Notes: generated by a model not told the origin, from the letters alone. A stretch of 64,000 bases of DNA from Bog-756 sp963727075 (GCA_963727075.1 CAVSET010000006.1:1922001-1986000), one strand, 5' to 3'; counted from the stretch's first letter, positions 1 to 7,633 are shown. Translations and numbers: made by a program.

Positions 1-25
1 CACGGTGACCGTTGGCATACTTCAT
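1..25 (-). CDS. 5' end of an unidentified gene (partial)
   Basis: Only the first eight codons lie in the window (MKYANGHR on the minus strand). The ATG at 25-23 is preceded by a GGGAGG ribosome binding site at 31-36 with good spacing. A strong DosR-type box lies about 70 bp upstream at 95-111, so this unseen gene is probably another member of the regulon. The product cannot be named from eight residues. Confidence 0.6.
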
Positions 26-94
26 CACTTCCTCCCTTGTCCTCCGGTAAACGTGTGCCGCCTCTCCTATTGGATGCCAGGGCGGGGTCCGTGG

Positions 95-111
95 CTAGGG
101 CCATAGGTCCC
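95..111 (-). promoter_or_regulatory. DosR-type box A
   Basis: The minus strand reads GGGACCTATGGCCCTAG, a near-perfect match to the DosR/DevR half-palindrome pattern. It faces the partial gene starting at 25 (about 68 bp away). No NAnnnT hexamer lies at the 19-nt spacing seen for most other boxes, so the promoter geometry here is less certain. Confidence 0.75.
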
Positions 112-241
112 CGAAGATCGGCCGATGGAGCCTGGCAGCAGACCCCACCCCACGGAAGATCATCCGAGAATGGGGCTCTGAGCAGGGTCGGACGAGGCGG
201 CAGTGGTCCGTCGCGGTCGCGACTACCGGCCGGAGCTCAGC

Positions 242-910
242 TCACGTACCGGTGGCGTCGGTGCGACGGGCCTGCGCCGAGCGCTCAGCAATGCGGGTCG
301 CGTAGCTGGCAGCCTGGGTGCGCCGTTCCATGCCGAGCTTGGCCAGGAGGTTCGACACGTAGTTCTTCACTGTCTTCTCGGCCAGGTAGAGGGTGCCTGC
401 GATCTGGCGATTGGTCTGACCGTCGGCCACCAGATCGAGGATCCGGCGTTCCTGGGGGGTGAGGCTGGCCAGAAGGGGGTCCTCGGATTGATCCTGCAGG
501 CGTTCGAGGATCCGTTCGGTCAATGCGGGATCGAGCAACGACTGTCCGTCGGCGACCCGTCGGATGTCCTCTACCAGGTTGGTAGCGCCCACCTGCTTCA
601 ACACGTATCCGGCAGCACCGGCCATGATGGCGGCGAACAGCGCCTCGTCGTCGGCATACGAGGTGAGCATGACGCAGGCGATCTCGGGTGAATTCGATCG
701 GATCTCGCGACACACTTCGATGCCACTCCCGTCGGGGAGTCGCACATCGAGAATGGCCACATCAGGGCGGGTCGGAGGGATCCGATCGAGCGCCTCGCCG
801 GCGGTCGCCGCCTCGCCCACCACGGTAAAGTCGTCCTCCTCCTCCAACAGGGAGCGCAGGCCGGTGCGGACGATCTCGTGGTCATCGAGGAGGAACACCC
901 GGATAGCCAC
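242..910 (-). CDS. devR: DevR/DosR-like LuxR-family response regulator
   Basis: NarL/FixJ response regulator of 222 aa, predicted to activate the boxes found through this window. The receiver domain (about 1-120) has acidic Asp9/Asp10, phosphoacceptor Asp55 in the LDVRLPDG context, and Lys105. The C-terminal LuxR helix-turn-helix (about 148-205) contains the stretch EKTVKNYVSNLLAKLGMERR. Lys179, Lys182 and Asn183, which contact DNA in M. tuberculosis DosR, fall at identical numbers. The start is the GTG at 910: a GAGGAG ribosome site at 921-926 gives proper spacing, whereas the upstream in-frame GTG at 919 would overlap that site. It is divergent from the histidine kinase, with about 170 bp between them. 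No clear box lies in that shared region, so autoregulation is not evident. Confidence 0.93.
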   Translation of the reverse strand: MAIRVFLLDDHEIVRTGLRSLLEEEDDFTVVGEAATAGEALDRIPPTRPDVAILDVRLPDGSGIEVCREIRSNSPEIACVMLTSYADDEALFAAIMAGAAGYVLKQVGATNLVEDIRRVADGQSLLDPALTERILERLQDQSEDPLLASLTPQERRILDLVADGQTNRQIAGTLYLAEKTVKNYVSNLLAKLGMERRTQAASYATRIAERSAQARRTDATGT

Positions 911-1079
911 CCTACCCACCCTCCTCTTTAGGCTTTGTCGTGTCCCAATACGATCGAGCTACGAACGTCCGTCTGGACTGCCGTTGCCGCTTGTTATCGC
1001 CGCAGACCTGATGCGGATAGCATCCCAGGCACACGGGGTTTGACATCCACCTTACCTGCTCCGTTGGCCGGAGACCGTC

Positions 1080-2531
1080 GTGCCGTACCACTCGATTGAG
1101 GACCCAGCCAGGCTCCGCCGAGTGTTGGAAGCCGCCTTCCTCATCGAGGCTGACCTCGACCTACCCACCCTGCTCCACCACATCATCGAGGAAGCGCGCT
1201 CGATGACCAACGCCCGCTATGGCGCTCTCGGGGTCTTGAATCAGGACGGGACGGCGCTCTCAGAGTTCCTCACCAGTGGGCTTGAGCCCGAGGAAGAGAA
1301 GCGGATCGGGGCCCGACCCACGGGAAGAGGTGTATTGGGGCTGCTCATCAGCGATCCCCGACCTCTCCGCCTGCCGCACCTGAGCGCCCATCCGGAGAGC
1401 TTCGGCTTCCCCCCGAACCACCCCCCCATGAACTCGTTCCTCGGCGTGCCCGTGAGGGTGCGTGGCGAGGTCTACGGCAATCTCTACCTCACCGACAAGA
1501 TCGGCTGGTCCGAGTTCACCAACGACGACGAAGCTCTGGTCGCCGCGCTCGCCATCGCCGCCGGGATCGCCATCGAGAACGCCCGGCTCCACCAGCGGGT
1601 GCAACAGGTTGCCGTCTACGAGGAACGTGACCGCCTGGCTCGCGACCTCCACGACACGGTCATCCAGCGCCTGTTCGCCGTGGGCTTGTCCCTGCAGAGC
1701 CTGGCCGGAAACCCGTTGGCCTCGTCGATCACCGATCGGCTCAGAGTGGCCATTTCGGATGTCGATGACACCATCCGCCAGGTCCGCACCAGCATCTTCG
1801 AGCTCGGATCGGACGACCTCGATCGAGGCCTCCGGGCCAACGTGCTCTCGCTGCTGCAGGAGCTCAAGCCGGTCGTCGGGTTCGATGTCCATGCGTCATT
1901 CGCCGGCCCCATCGACACCGCTACCCCTGAGTTCGTGACCGAGCACCTCCTGATGGTGATCCGCGAGGCGGTGACCAATGTCGGACGTCATGCTCAAGCC
2001 AGCGAGGCGACGGTGAGCCTCACCGTGGACGACGGCCAGATCCAACTCCTGGTCATCGACAACGGTTGTGGGATGGGCACTGCCGACCCGAGCGAAGGTG
2101 GCCTGGGGCTGGGCAACCTACGCCGCCGGGCAGAGAAGCTGCACGGGCAGTTCATCACCGAGAGCCCCGAGACCGGTGGAACGAGGCTGGTCTTCCGGGT
2201 GCCTCTCGAACTCGTAGTCCTGAACCCGTCGTCCTTCCCCACATTCCCGACATCGCCGGAATACCGCCACTGCCAATGGGACTTTTTCCCCTACTGGACG
2301 TCAGCTCTGTTCCCTAGCGTGCACGGGTACAACAGATGCTGCGTCGTACGGGTTGCTCGGAAAGGAACCTCGATGTCACTCATCCGCGATATGGCCGGTG
2401 CCGGAGTCACCGTTGGAGCAATCGTCGCCCGCCCGTGCGGACACGATCCCTTCTCTGAGATCGATCTGCACAAACCGATATCCGGGTGCGGGGCGATACG
2501 ATCGATTCTTCGAAAGAAGGCACAACCATGA
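1080..2531 (+). CDS. devS: DevS/DosT-like GAF sensor histidine kinase with an aberrant C-terminal tail
   Basis: Predicted partner kinase of the adjacent DevR-like regulator. One GAF domain (about 25-170) is followed by a HisKA_3 dimerisation region with phosphoacceptor His191 (RDLHDTV) and a HATPase domain with Asn300 and the DNGCGMG and GGLGLGN boxes. The GAF segment FGFPPNHPPMNSFLGVPVRV closely resembles the heme-binding GAF-A of DosS, and His114 sits where the proximal heme ligand is expected. Unlike mycobacterial DosS/DosT, only one GAF is present. Homology ends near residue 376. The remaining 107 residues look unrelated and cover a DosR box, so a frameshift near 2205-2215, where stops lie in other frames, probably hides the true terminus. 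The start is GTG 1080 behind CCGGAGA. Confidence 0.88.
   Translation: MPYHSIEDPARLRRVLEAAFLIEADLDLPTLLHHIIEEARSMTNARYGALGVLNQDGTALSEFLTSGLEPEEEKRIGARPTGRGVLGLLISDPRPLRLPHLSAHPESFGFPPNHPPMNSFLGVPVRVRGEVYGNLYLTDKIGWSEFTNDDEALVAALAIAAGIAIENARLHQRVQQVAVYEERDRLARDLHDTVIQRLFAVGLSLQSLAGNPLASSITDRLRVAISDVDDTIRQVRTSIFELGSDDLDRGLRANVLSLLQELKPVVGFDVHASFAGPIDTATPEFVTEHLLMVIREAVTNVGRHAQASEATVSLTVDDGQIQLLVIDNGCGMGTADPSEGGLGLGNLRRRAEKLHGQFITESPETGGTRLVFRVPLELVVLNPSSFPTFPTSPEYRHCQWDFFPYWTSALFPSVHGYNRCCVVRVARKGTSMSLIRDMAGAGVTVGAIVARPCGHDPFSEIDLHKPISGCGAIRSILRKKAQP
2278..2295 (+). promoter_or_regulatory. DosR-type box B with -10 element
   Basis: GGGACTTTTTCCCCTACT, followed after exactly 19 nt by TAGCGT (2315-2320), a good -10. 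Transcription would start near 2327. It lies inside the unconserved 3' tail of the kinase ORF and should drive the small ORF, universal stress protein and alcohol dehydrogenase downstream. Confidence 0.75.
2373..2531 (+). CDS. Possible 52-aa leader protein ahead of the universal stress gene
   Basis: The ATG at 2373 has an AAAGGAA ribosome site six bases upstream and lies about 46 nt after the transcription start predicted from box B. The frame (MSLIRDMAGAGVTVGAIVAR...) ends in a TGA that overlaps the ATG of the universal stress gene (ATGA), which would allow translational coupling. It is in the same frame as the aberrant tail of the kinase ORF, so it may be an independent small gene rather than a kinase tail. 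I recognise no family. Confidence 0.4.
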   Translation: MSLIRDMAGAGVTVGAIVARPCGHDPFSEIDLHKPISGCGAIRSILRKKAQP

Positions 2532-2968
2532 CCCCCACTCCAGAAGGCGACCACCGGATCGTGGTCGGGACCGATGGCTCACCGTCCTCGATCGCCGCCC
2601 TGGAATGGGCGGGCAACCAGGCGGAGCTGACCGGAGCCGTCCTCGAGGTCCTGATGACCTGGGAATGGCCGTACAGCTACGGATGGTCGGCGGTCCCGAA
2701 CGACTACGAACCGGCACAAGACTGCAAGAAGGCGCTGGCGGAGGTTCTCACCCCGATCAGAGAGGCGCATCCCGCTCTGTCGATCCGGCCCGCCGTCCTC
2801 GAGGGCCACCCCGCCCCGCTACTGGTCAAGGCGTCCCGCGGCGCGGACCTTCTCGTCGTGGGAAGTCGGGGCCACGGTGAATTCGCCGGCATGCTGCTCG
2901 GCTCGGTGAGCGAGCATTGCGTCACCAATGCCCACTGCCCGGTGCTGGTCCTGCGCGACGGCAAGTAG
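2528..2968 (+). CDS. Universal stress protein (UspA family)
   Basis: Single-domain UspA protein of 146 aa, a nucleotide-binding stress protein comparable to the USPs of the mycobacterial DosR regulon (Rv2623, Rv3134c). The N-terminal strand RIVVGTDGS and the C-terminal ATP-binding signature VVGSRGHGEFAGMLLGSVS (G-2x-G-9x-GS) are present, so ATP binding is expected. The start ATG at 2528 follows AAGAAGG. It lies downstream of box B and 16 bp before the alcohol dehydrogenase, which suggests one operon. Precise physiological role unknown. Confidence 0.92.
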   Translation: MTPTPEGDHRIVVGTDGSPSSIAALEWAGNQAELTGAVLEVLMTWEWPYSYGWSAVPNDYEPAQDCKKALAEVLTPIREAHPALSIRPAVLEGHPAPLLVKASRGADLLVVGSRGHGEFAGMLLGSVSEHCVTNAHCPVLVLRDGK

Positions 2969-2984
2969 CTTGAGCGGAGAATCG

Positions 2985-3995
2985 ATGACGGCCTGGGCCG
3001 TGGACGATCCGGGGCCGGTCGACACCCGGCCGCTCCGGCGAGTCGACCGACCGGTCCCCACGCCGGGGGTCGGGCAGGTACGGGTCCACGTCCGAGTGTG
3101 TGGTGTTTGTCGTACCGATCTCCATCTCGTGGAAGGAGACCTCCTGCCCCGGCGCCGCCTGGTCGTTCCCGGTCACGAGGTGGTCGGCATCGTCGATCAG
3201 CTCGGCGAGGGATGTGTCCGATTCGGCGAGGGGGACCGCGTGGGGATCCCGTGGTTGGCCCGCACCTGTGGGACGTGTCGATTCTGCGTGGCCGGCCGGG
3301 AGAACCTTTGTACAGAACCGCTGTTCACGGGGTGGGATCTCGACGGAGGGTATGCCCCGTACGCGGTGGTCAACGAAGGCTATGCCTATCCGATTCCGGA
3401 GATCTTCGGCGACGAGGAGGCCGCGCCGCTGCTGTGCGCCGGCATCATCGGCTACCGGGCCCTTCGGCGTTCGCGGCTTCCACGTGGAGGTCGCCTCGGG
3501 ATCTACGGGTTCGGTGGCTCCGCCCACCTCACCGCGCAGATCGCGTTGGCCGAAGGGGCTCGGGTGCACGTGATGACGCGAGCACCTGACGCACGCCAGC
3601 TGGCACTGGAGCTCGGCGCGACCAGTGCCGGCGGTGCCGACGACCCGCCGCCGGAACCGCTCGACGCCGCCATCCTCTTCGCCCCGGTAGGCTCGCTCGT
3701 ACTGCCGGCCCTTGAAGCCCTCGATAGGGGTGCCACCCTCGCCATCGCCGGGATCCACCTGACCGACATCCCCGCCCTCAACTACAAGCAGCACCTCTTC
3801 CAGGAGCGGAGACTGTGCAGCGTCACCGCCAACACCCGACACGACGGCAATGACTTCCTCGAGGCTGCCGCTCGCATCCCGGTGCGCGTCTCGACCGTGG
3901 CGTACGGTCTCGATGAGGCCGACCAGGCCCTCGACGACTTGGCCCATGACCGGGTGAACGGGGCCGCCGTGCTCGTCAACAGATCGGGTTGGTGA
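2985..3995 (+). CDS. Zinc-dependent alcohol dehydrogenase
   Basis: Medium-chain NAD(P)-dependent alcohol dehydrogenase of 336 aa. Catalytic-zinc residues Cys39 (VCGVCRTDLHL) and His64-Glu65 (VPGHEVVG) are visible. The structural zinc loop has Cys95, Cys98, Cys101 and Cys109 (CGTCRFCVAGRENLC). The Rossmann segment reads GIYGFGGSAHLTAQIA. The ATG at 2985 is preceded by GCGGAGA, and a longer in-frame ORF upstream lies within the universal stress gene. Under hypoxia it could reduce aldehydes to regenerate NAD(P), which is an inference from its place behind box B. The substrate is not predictable. Confidence 0.9.
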   Translation: MTAWAVDDPGPVDTRPLRRVDRPVPTPGVGQVRVHVRVCGVCRTDLHLVEGDLLPRRRLVVPGHEVVGIVDQLGEGCVRFGEGDRVGIPWLARTCGTCRFCVAGRENLCTEPLFTGWDLDGGYAPYAVVNEGYAYPIPEIFGDEEAAPLLCAGIIGYRALRRSRLPRGGRLGIYGFGGSAHLTAQIALAEGARVHVMTRAPDARQLALELGATSAGGADDPPPEPLDAAILFAPVGSLVLPALEALDRGATLAIAGIHLTDIPALNYKQHLFQERRLCSVTANTRHDGNDFLEAAARIPVRVSTVAYGLDEADQALDDLAHDRVNGAAVLVNRSGW

Positions 3996-4016
3996 AGACG
4001 GCCTTGGCCGCCACGA

Positions 4017-4034
4017 GGGACGTTCGGCCCTAGT
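4017..4034 (+). promoter_or_regulatory. DosR-type box C with -10 element
   Basis: GGGACGTTCGGCCCTAGT with CACGAT exactly 19 nt downstream (4054-4059). The predicted transcription start falls at about 4066, next to the in-frame GTG 4067 of the M50 protease, hinting at a leaderless message. Confidence 0.85.
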
Positions 4035-4057
4035 CCCGGGCCGCAGGGTCACGCACG

Positions 4058-4894
4058 ATGGTGGATGTGACTCCCGACGATGGACTCCAGGAACCCGCAC
4101 GGCAGACAGGGAGCCGGCCCGGGAAGACGAGCCCGCATACGCCCGTCGCCGGTCACGGGCACAGCCTCCCGATCGGTCGACTGACCGGCATCCCCATCCG
4201 TCTCCACTGGACGTTCTTCTTGCTGGTCGTTTTCGTCGCCGCCGTCGACGCGAGCGGTGGTACGGATCGGGTCCTCTCCGGCCTGGCCTGGATGGTGGCC
4301 TTGTTCGCTTCGGTGGTCGTCCACGAGTTCGCCCACTGCCTCGTGGCCCGACGGCGCGGCGCCAACGTGCTCGGCATCGTCCTCTTCCCCCTGGGAGGGA
4401 TGTCGCAGTTGGAGAGGATGCCCGAGGCGCCCGCCGACGAGCTGGCCGTGGCCGTCGTGGGCCCTCTCACCAGTGTGGCCATGGGCAGCCTCCTCCTGCT
4501 GGCCGGGGCAGTGACTGGATCGCACGTCTGGCCACCGACGCTGTTCGTCGGCAGCTGGTGGGCCCGGCTGGGCTGGCTGAACCTCCTCCTCGGGGCGTTC
4601 AACCTGCTCCCCGCCCTCCCCATGGACGGCGGTCGGGTGCTCCGTGCCGCCCTCGAGCGCCGTCACGACCACCTGGAGGCGACCCTTCTGGCCGGCCGGA
4701 TTGCCCGGTACGTCGGTACGGCGCTGGTCGTCGTCGGGTTCCTCTACGACGTTTGGCTCATGCTCATCGGACTGTTCGTACTGTTGGGGGCGAGAGCCGA
4801 AGAGGAGGCCGCCCGACACCCACCTCGCCCACAGGGCGAGTCCCCGGCTGTGTCGTCGAGGTCAGCCACCGACGAGGCTCACGGGCAGAAGTGA
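4058..4894 (+). CDS. Site-2-protease-like M50 membrane metalloprotease (Rip3-like)
   Basis: Intramembrane zinc protease of 278 aa, similar in type to Rv2625c (Rip3), a DosR-regulon member. The zinc motif HEFAH is at 89-93 and the third ligand is Asp190 in LLPALPMDGGR. Hydrophobic segments lie near 51-64, 76-95, 128-153, 168-186 and 217-240. The C-terminal CBS pair of mycobacterial Rip3 is absent. The ATG at 4058 has no good ribosome site; if transcription starts where box C predicts, GTG 4067 would be the true, leaderless start. It probably cleaves a membrane-bound regulator or anti-sigma factor; the substrate is unknown. Confidence 0.88.
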   Translation: MVDVTPDDGLQEPARQTGSRPGKTSPHTPVAGHGHSLPIGRLTGIPIRLHWTFFLLVVFVAAVDASGGTDRVLSGLAWMVALFASVVVHEFAHCLVARRRGANVLGIVLFPLGGMSQLERMPEAPADELAVAVVGPLTSVAMGSLLLLAGAVTGSHVWPPTLFVGSWWARLGWLNLLLGAFNLLPALPMDGGRVLRAALERRHDHLEATLLAGRIARYVGTALVVVGFLYDVWLMLIGLFVLLGARAEEEAARHPPRPQGESPAVSSRSATDEAHGQK

Positions 4895-4913
4895 CCTGTC
4901 GACGGGGCTCGTC

Positions 4914-4931
4914 GGGACTTTCGGCCCTAGT
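4914..4931 (+). promoter_or_regulatory. DosR-type box D with -10 element
   Basis: GGGACTTTCGGCCCTAGT, the best match in the window. CAGGCT follows after 19 nt (4951-4956), and six bases later comes the GTG start (4963) of the FMN-binding protein gene. This is the clearest leaderless arrangement. Confidence 0.9.
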
Positions 4932-4962
4932 GTCGCCGTCCCCGATCCGTCAGGCTCCCGGT

Positions 4963-5421
4963 GTGGGGTCGAGCAATGAACGCGGGGTCACGTTGCTCAC
5001 GCGCCAGGAATGCTTCGACGTCTTGCGCCGGGCATCGGTGGGCCGCGTCGGCATCAGCATCGATGCCCTACCGGTCATCCTCCCGGTCCATTTCACAATC
5101 AGCGAAGAGTCCGTGCTCTTTCGAACCGTCCCCGGCACGAAGCTCGACGAGGCAACCGTCGGTGCGGTTGTGGCCTTTCAGGCCGACGCCTGGGAACCGT
5201 CCGATGAGACTCACTGGAGTGTGCTCCTCCAAGGCATCGCCTCGGAGGTGAGCGACGGGCCGGGCGATGCCGAATCCACATCGGTGGCCATCAGGTCGTG
5301 GGGAAGTATCCTCCCGGTCCATCGCTTGGTGCGCATCGACGCGACCACTGTCACCGGGCGCCGGTTTCACATGGCCGGAGAGGGCCCGCCACTCGAGTTC
5401 CCCGATCCCCCACCCCTCTAG
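4963..5421 (+). CDS. Pyridoxamine 5'-phosphate oxidase-like FMN-binding split-barrel protein
   Basis: Small split-barrel flavoprotein of 152 aa. The core from LLTRQECFDVLRRASVGRVGI through PVILPVHFTI and VVAFQADAWEP is typical of the PNPOx-like superfamily that includes Rv3129 of the DosR regulon. The GTG at 4963 is chosen because it is the predicted transcription start behind box D and no convincing ribosome site exists. The ORF is open far upstream but overlaps the M50 gene there. Likely a flavin- or F420-dependent reductase or cofactor-binding protein; the substrate is unknown. Confidence 0.83.
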   Translation: MGSSNERGVTLLTRQECFDVLRRASVGRVGISIDALPVILPVHFTISEESVLFRTVPGTKLDEATVGAVVAFQADAWEPSDETHWSVLLQGIASEVSDGPGDAESTSVAIRSWGSILPVHRLVRIDATTVTGRRFHMAGEGPPLEFPDPPPL

Positions 5422-5467
5422 CCTTCTGCACATTGACCATCCCACTCGTGCACGCCATTCATCGCGT

Positions 5468-6073
5468 CTAGGACTGCTTCACCACTGCGTACCAGACCCG
5501 ATGGGCCACTCCCTCCATGCGGTCGCCCATCCGGGCACATCGCCGGTAGAGCTCGCGCCGGCCGGCCACCTCGCGAATGTCGTCGATGGACAACAATGCC
5601 GACATCGCCCGCCGGTAGACGTGCTCGACGGCACGTTGTTGGCGGATCGAGGCGTCCGCCGAATGTGTTGCCCGATCGGGATGGGCGGCGATGTCGGGGA
5701 ACGCCCGCACCAGATCACGCACACCCAGTGCGACCAGGTCGGCCATCTCGGCCGTCGGTTGGTCGGGATCTATGCCCAGGAGCTCTGATTCACGAACCAG
5801 GTTCTTGCCTGCGTTGAGCACGGCATCGAGACGCTCCGAGATCTCGTAGATGTCCTCCGGGCTGATCGGTGTCACGAATGCGTCCCGCACCGCCGTCAAC
5901 ACTTCTCGGCTGGCTACATCCGCAAGGTGTTCGAGGCGGCGGACTGCTACACCCTGAGCCTGATCCCCTCTCGACCAGGCGGACAAGGCGTCCATGGCCT
6001 CTATCGTGATCTGGCCTTGCCGAGCCAGGAGACCGAGCAGGTCCGGTGACTCCGGGAGGAACCACCTCTTCAT
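5468..6073 (-). CDS. PhoU-like DUF47 protein (PiT accessory)
   Basis: Helical DUF47/PhoU-like protein of 201 aa starting MKRWFLPESPDLLGLLARQG. Such proteins pair with PiT phosphate transporters and are thought to regulate them. The start ATG at 6073 overlaps the stop of the PiT gene (ATGA), indicating translational coupling. An upstream in-frame extension of 23 codons lies within pit and is rejected. It is the last gene of a minus-strand run that begins behind box E. Confidence 0.88.
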   Translation of the reverse strand: MKRWFLPESPDLLGLLARQGQITIEAMDALSAWSRGDQAQGVAVRRLEHLADVASREVLTAVRDAFVTPISPEDIYEISERLDAVLNAGKNLVRESELLGIDPDQPTAEMADLVALGVRDLVRAFPDIAAHPDRATHSADASIRQQRAVEHVYRRAMSALLSIDDIREVAGRRELYRRCARMGDRMEGVAHRVWYAVVKQS

Positions 6074-7068
6074 CACGCCAACCTCCACACCGCAAGGAAC
6101 AGAGCGCCCAGCGCCCCGCTGACCGGCAGCGTGACCAGCCACGCCAGCCCGATCTCACCGACAACCACCCAGCGTACGTGACGCCATCGCTCTCCCGACC
6201 CCACACCGACCACCGCCGGAGCGACCACGTCGGTGGTGCTGATGGGCGCGCCGACTACTGAGGCGGTCAGGACGATGATCCCAGATGAGCCCTGGCTGAC
6301 CAGGCCGCCCAGTGAGCGGAAGCGATAGATGCGCCGACCGAGCGTCCGGACCACCCGCCACCCTCCGAACAGGGTCCCGATGGTCAGGAGGAGAGCGGAC
6401 ACGAGCGCCACCCAGAACGGCACCGCGAAGTGCGAAAGGCGACCGCCGGCCACCAGGGCTGCCGTCATCAGGCCCATGGTCTTCTGTGCGTCGTTGGACC
6501 CATGGGCAAAGGCCAGGCCGGCCGAGGCCAGCAACTCGCCCTGACGAACGGGCGTCTCGATGGCGCGACGAGCCCGGCGGAGGGTCCGTCGCGCCAGACG
6601 GATACCAGCCATGGCCAGTGGTAGCGCGACCGCGGTCGAGAAGAACAACCACAACAGCGAACCGAGCACCCCCACCGGGCGCAAGCCATCGAGCCCTCCC
6701 CAGTGCACAGCGCTCGGGCCACCCTGGGCCAGCGCCGCCCCAGCCAGCGCACCGACGAGACAATGTCCAGAGCTGCACGGAATGCCCCACCACAGGGTGA
6801 CCACATTCCACACCAGCGCGCCGAGTACGGCGGCCGCCAGCACCTCGAGCATCTGATCAGCAGGAACGAGGACGATGCCGGCGATGGTGGCGGCCACCGC
6901 GGTGCCCATGACGAGGGCACCGACCACGTGGAGAATGGCGGCGAAGACTACCGCCGGCGCCGGCCGGATTGCGCCGGTGACGATCGGCGCAGCGATGGCG
7001 TTGCCCGCGTCATGGACGCCATTGACTATCGCGAACGCCGCCGACAGCAACACCACCACGAGAAGCAC
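6073..7068 (-). CDS. pit: PiT-family inorganic phosphate transporter
   Basis: Integral membrane phosphate:cation symporter of 331 aa. The two family signatures are NGVHDAGNAIA near the N-terminus and AHGSNDAQKTMG in the second half, the duplicated PiT repeats. About nine hydrophobic segments are visible. The start is GTG at 7068 with only a weak AGGA upstream. It is coupled to DUF47 downstream and lies 64 bp after a small coiled-coil gene. If the run is one operon it is controlled by box E, linking phosphate uptake to the dormancy regulon; PPK2 elsewhere in the window fits the same theme. Confidence 0.92.
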   Translation of the reverse strand: MLLVVVLLSAAFAIVNGVHDAGNAIAAPIVTGAIRPAPAVVFAAILHVVGALVMGTAVAATIAGIVLVPADQMLEVLAAAVLGALVWNVVTLWWGIPCSSGHCLVGALAGAALAQGGPSAVHWGGLDGLRPVGVLGSLLWLFFSTAVALPLAMAGIRLARRTLRRARRAIETPVRQGELLASAGLAFAHGSNDAQKTMGLMTAALVAGGRLSHFAVPFWVALVSALLLTIGTLFGGWRVVRTLGRRIYRFRSLGGLVSQGSSGIIVLTASVVGAPISTTDVVAPAVVGVGSGERWRHVRWVVVGEIGLAWLVTLPVSGALGALFLAVWRLA

Positions 7069-7132
7069 AGATCGATCCTGTCATGCCCCTCGCCGAGTTC
7101 GAGGCACCCGAGTGGGCCGGCCCCGAGAGGAC

Positions 7133-7276
7133 CTAGCCCTCGGTCAGCTCTCGGACCTCGCGCAAACGGCGCTCGAGGCTGCGGATCTCATCATCGAGCG
7201 CTTCCCGGCTGACGACCCGGTGCTCCAGGTCTGCGACTCGCCGCTCCAGCTCATCGAGGCGGGATTCGTTGCTCAT
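7133..7276 (-). CDS. Small coiled-coil protein, 47 aa
   Basis: Charged helical protein with heptad-like leucines (RLDELERRVADLEHRVV, then IRSLERRLREVREL). The ATG at 7276 has an AAGGAG ribosome site seven bases upstream, good evidence that it is translated. It lies between another small gene and pit on the same strand. No family name can be given; it could be a small regulator or scaffold of the PiT-DUF47 pair. Confidence 0.75.
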   Translation of the reverse strand: MSNESRLDELERRVADLEHRVVSREALDDEIRSLERRLREVRELTEG

Positions 7277-7339
7277 ATGTGGACTCCTTCGGTCGGTCCG
7301 TTGGTCGAATCTCTCAGCAGGTTGAGGGGGTCCCAGGCT

Positions 7340-7570
7340 TCACGACGCCAAGGGGAGCCGGGACCCTGACCACAACCCGGCATGGGCCGGATGGTGGACC
7401 CAGCCCACGACGAAGGCACGAGCCTCTTCACAGGCCTCGGCGACGGATGCCCCGCCGGCAAAGCTGTTCAACGCCACCGCCACAGAGCGGTTGGCCAACC
7501 ATGGCTCTTCAGGACAGTGCTCTCTTGTCCAATCACGTACGGCCCCAGCCAACGCAACTTCCACTTCCAC
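7340..7570 (-). CDS. Small hypothetical protein, 76 aa, behind DosR box E
   Basis: The frame reads VEVEVALAGAVRDWTREHCPE..., with a central WLANRSVAVALNSFAGGAS and a C-terminal helix EACEEARAFVVGWVHHP. GTG 7570 is preferred because an AAGGAGG site (7579-7585) lies eight bases upstream; the longer GTG at 7579 overlaps that site. A -10 (TACGGT, 7596-7591) and box E lie just upstream. Compact and protein-like but unrecognised; first gene of the probable small-small-pit-DUF47 operon. Confidence 0.68.
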   Translation of the reverse strand: MEVEVALAGAVRDWTREHCPEEPWLANRSVAVALNSFAGGASVAEACEEARAFVVGWVHHPAHAGLWSGSRLPLAS

Positions 7571-7615
7571 CGCAACCACCTCCTTCTACGACCGTACGAT
7601 GAAGGCCCCCCATAC

Positions 7616-7633
7616 GACAGGGCCAAAGGTCCT
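7616..7633 (-). promoter_or_regulatory. DosR-type box E with -10 element
   Basis: The minus strand reads AGGACCTTTGGCCCTGTC, then TACGGT exactly 19 nt on (7596-7591), predicting a start near 7584 with a very short leader before GTG 7570. The ABC ATPase gene starts divergently at 7746, and this region could also influence it. Confidence 0.75.

Noticed and set aside
2922..4100. 392-aa minus-strand ORF opposite the alcohol dehydrogenase
   Set aside because: Antisense shadow typical of high-GC genes; no motifs or ribosome site, while the plus-strand gene has all zinc ligands.
7128..7142. AGGACCTAGCCCT at the end of the small coiled-coil gene
   Set aside because: Two bases short in the spacer and not upstream of any start.
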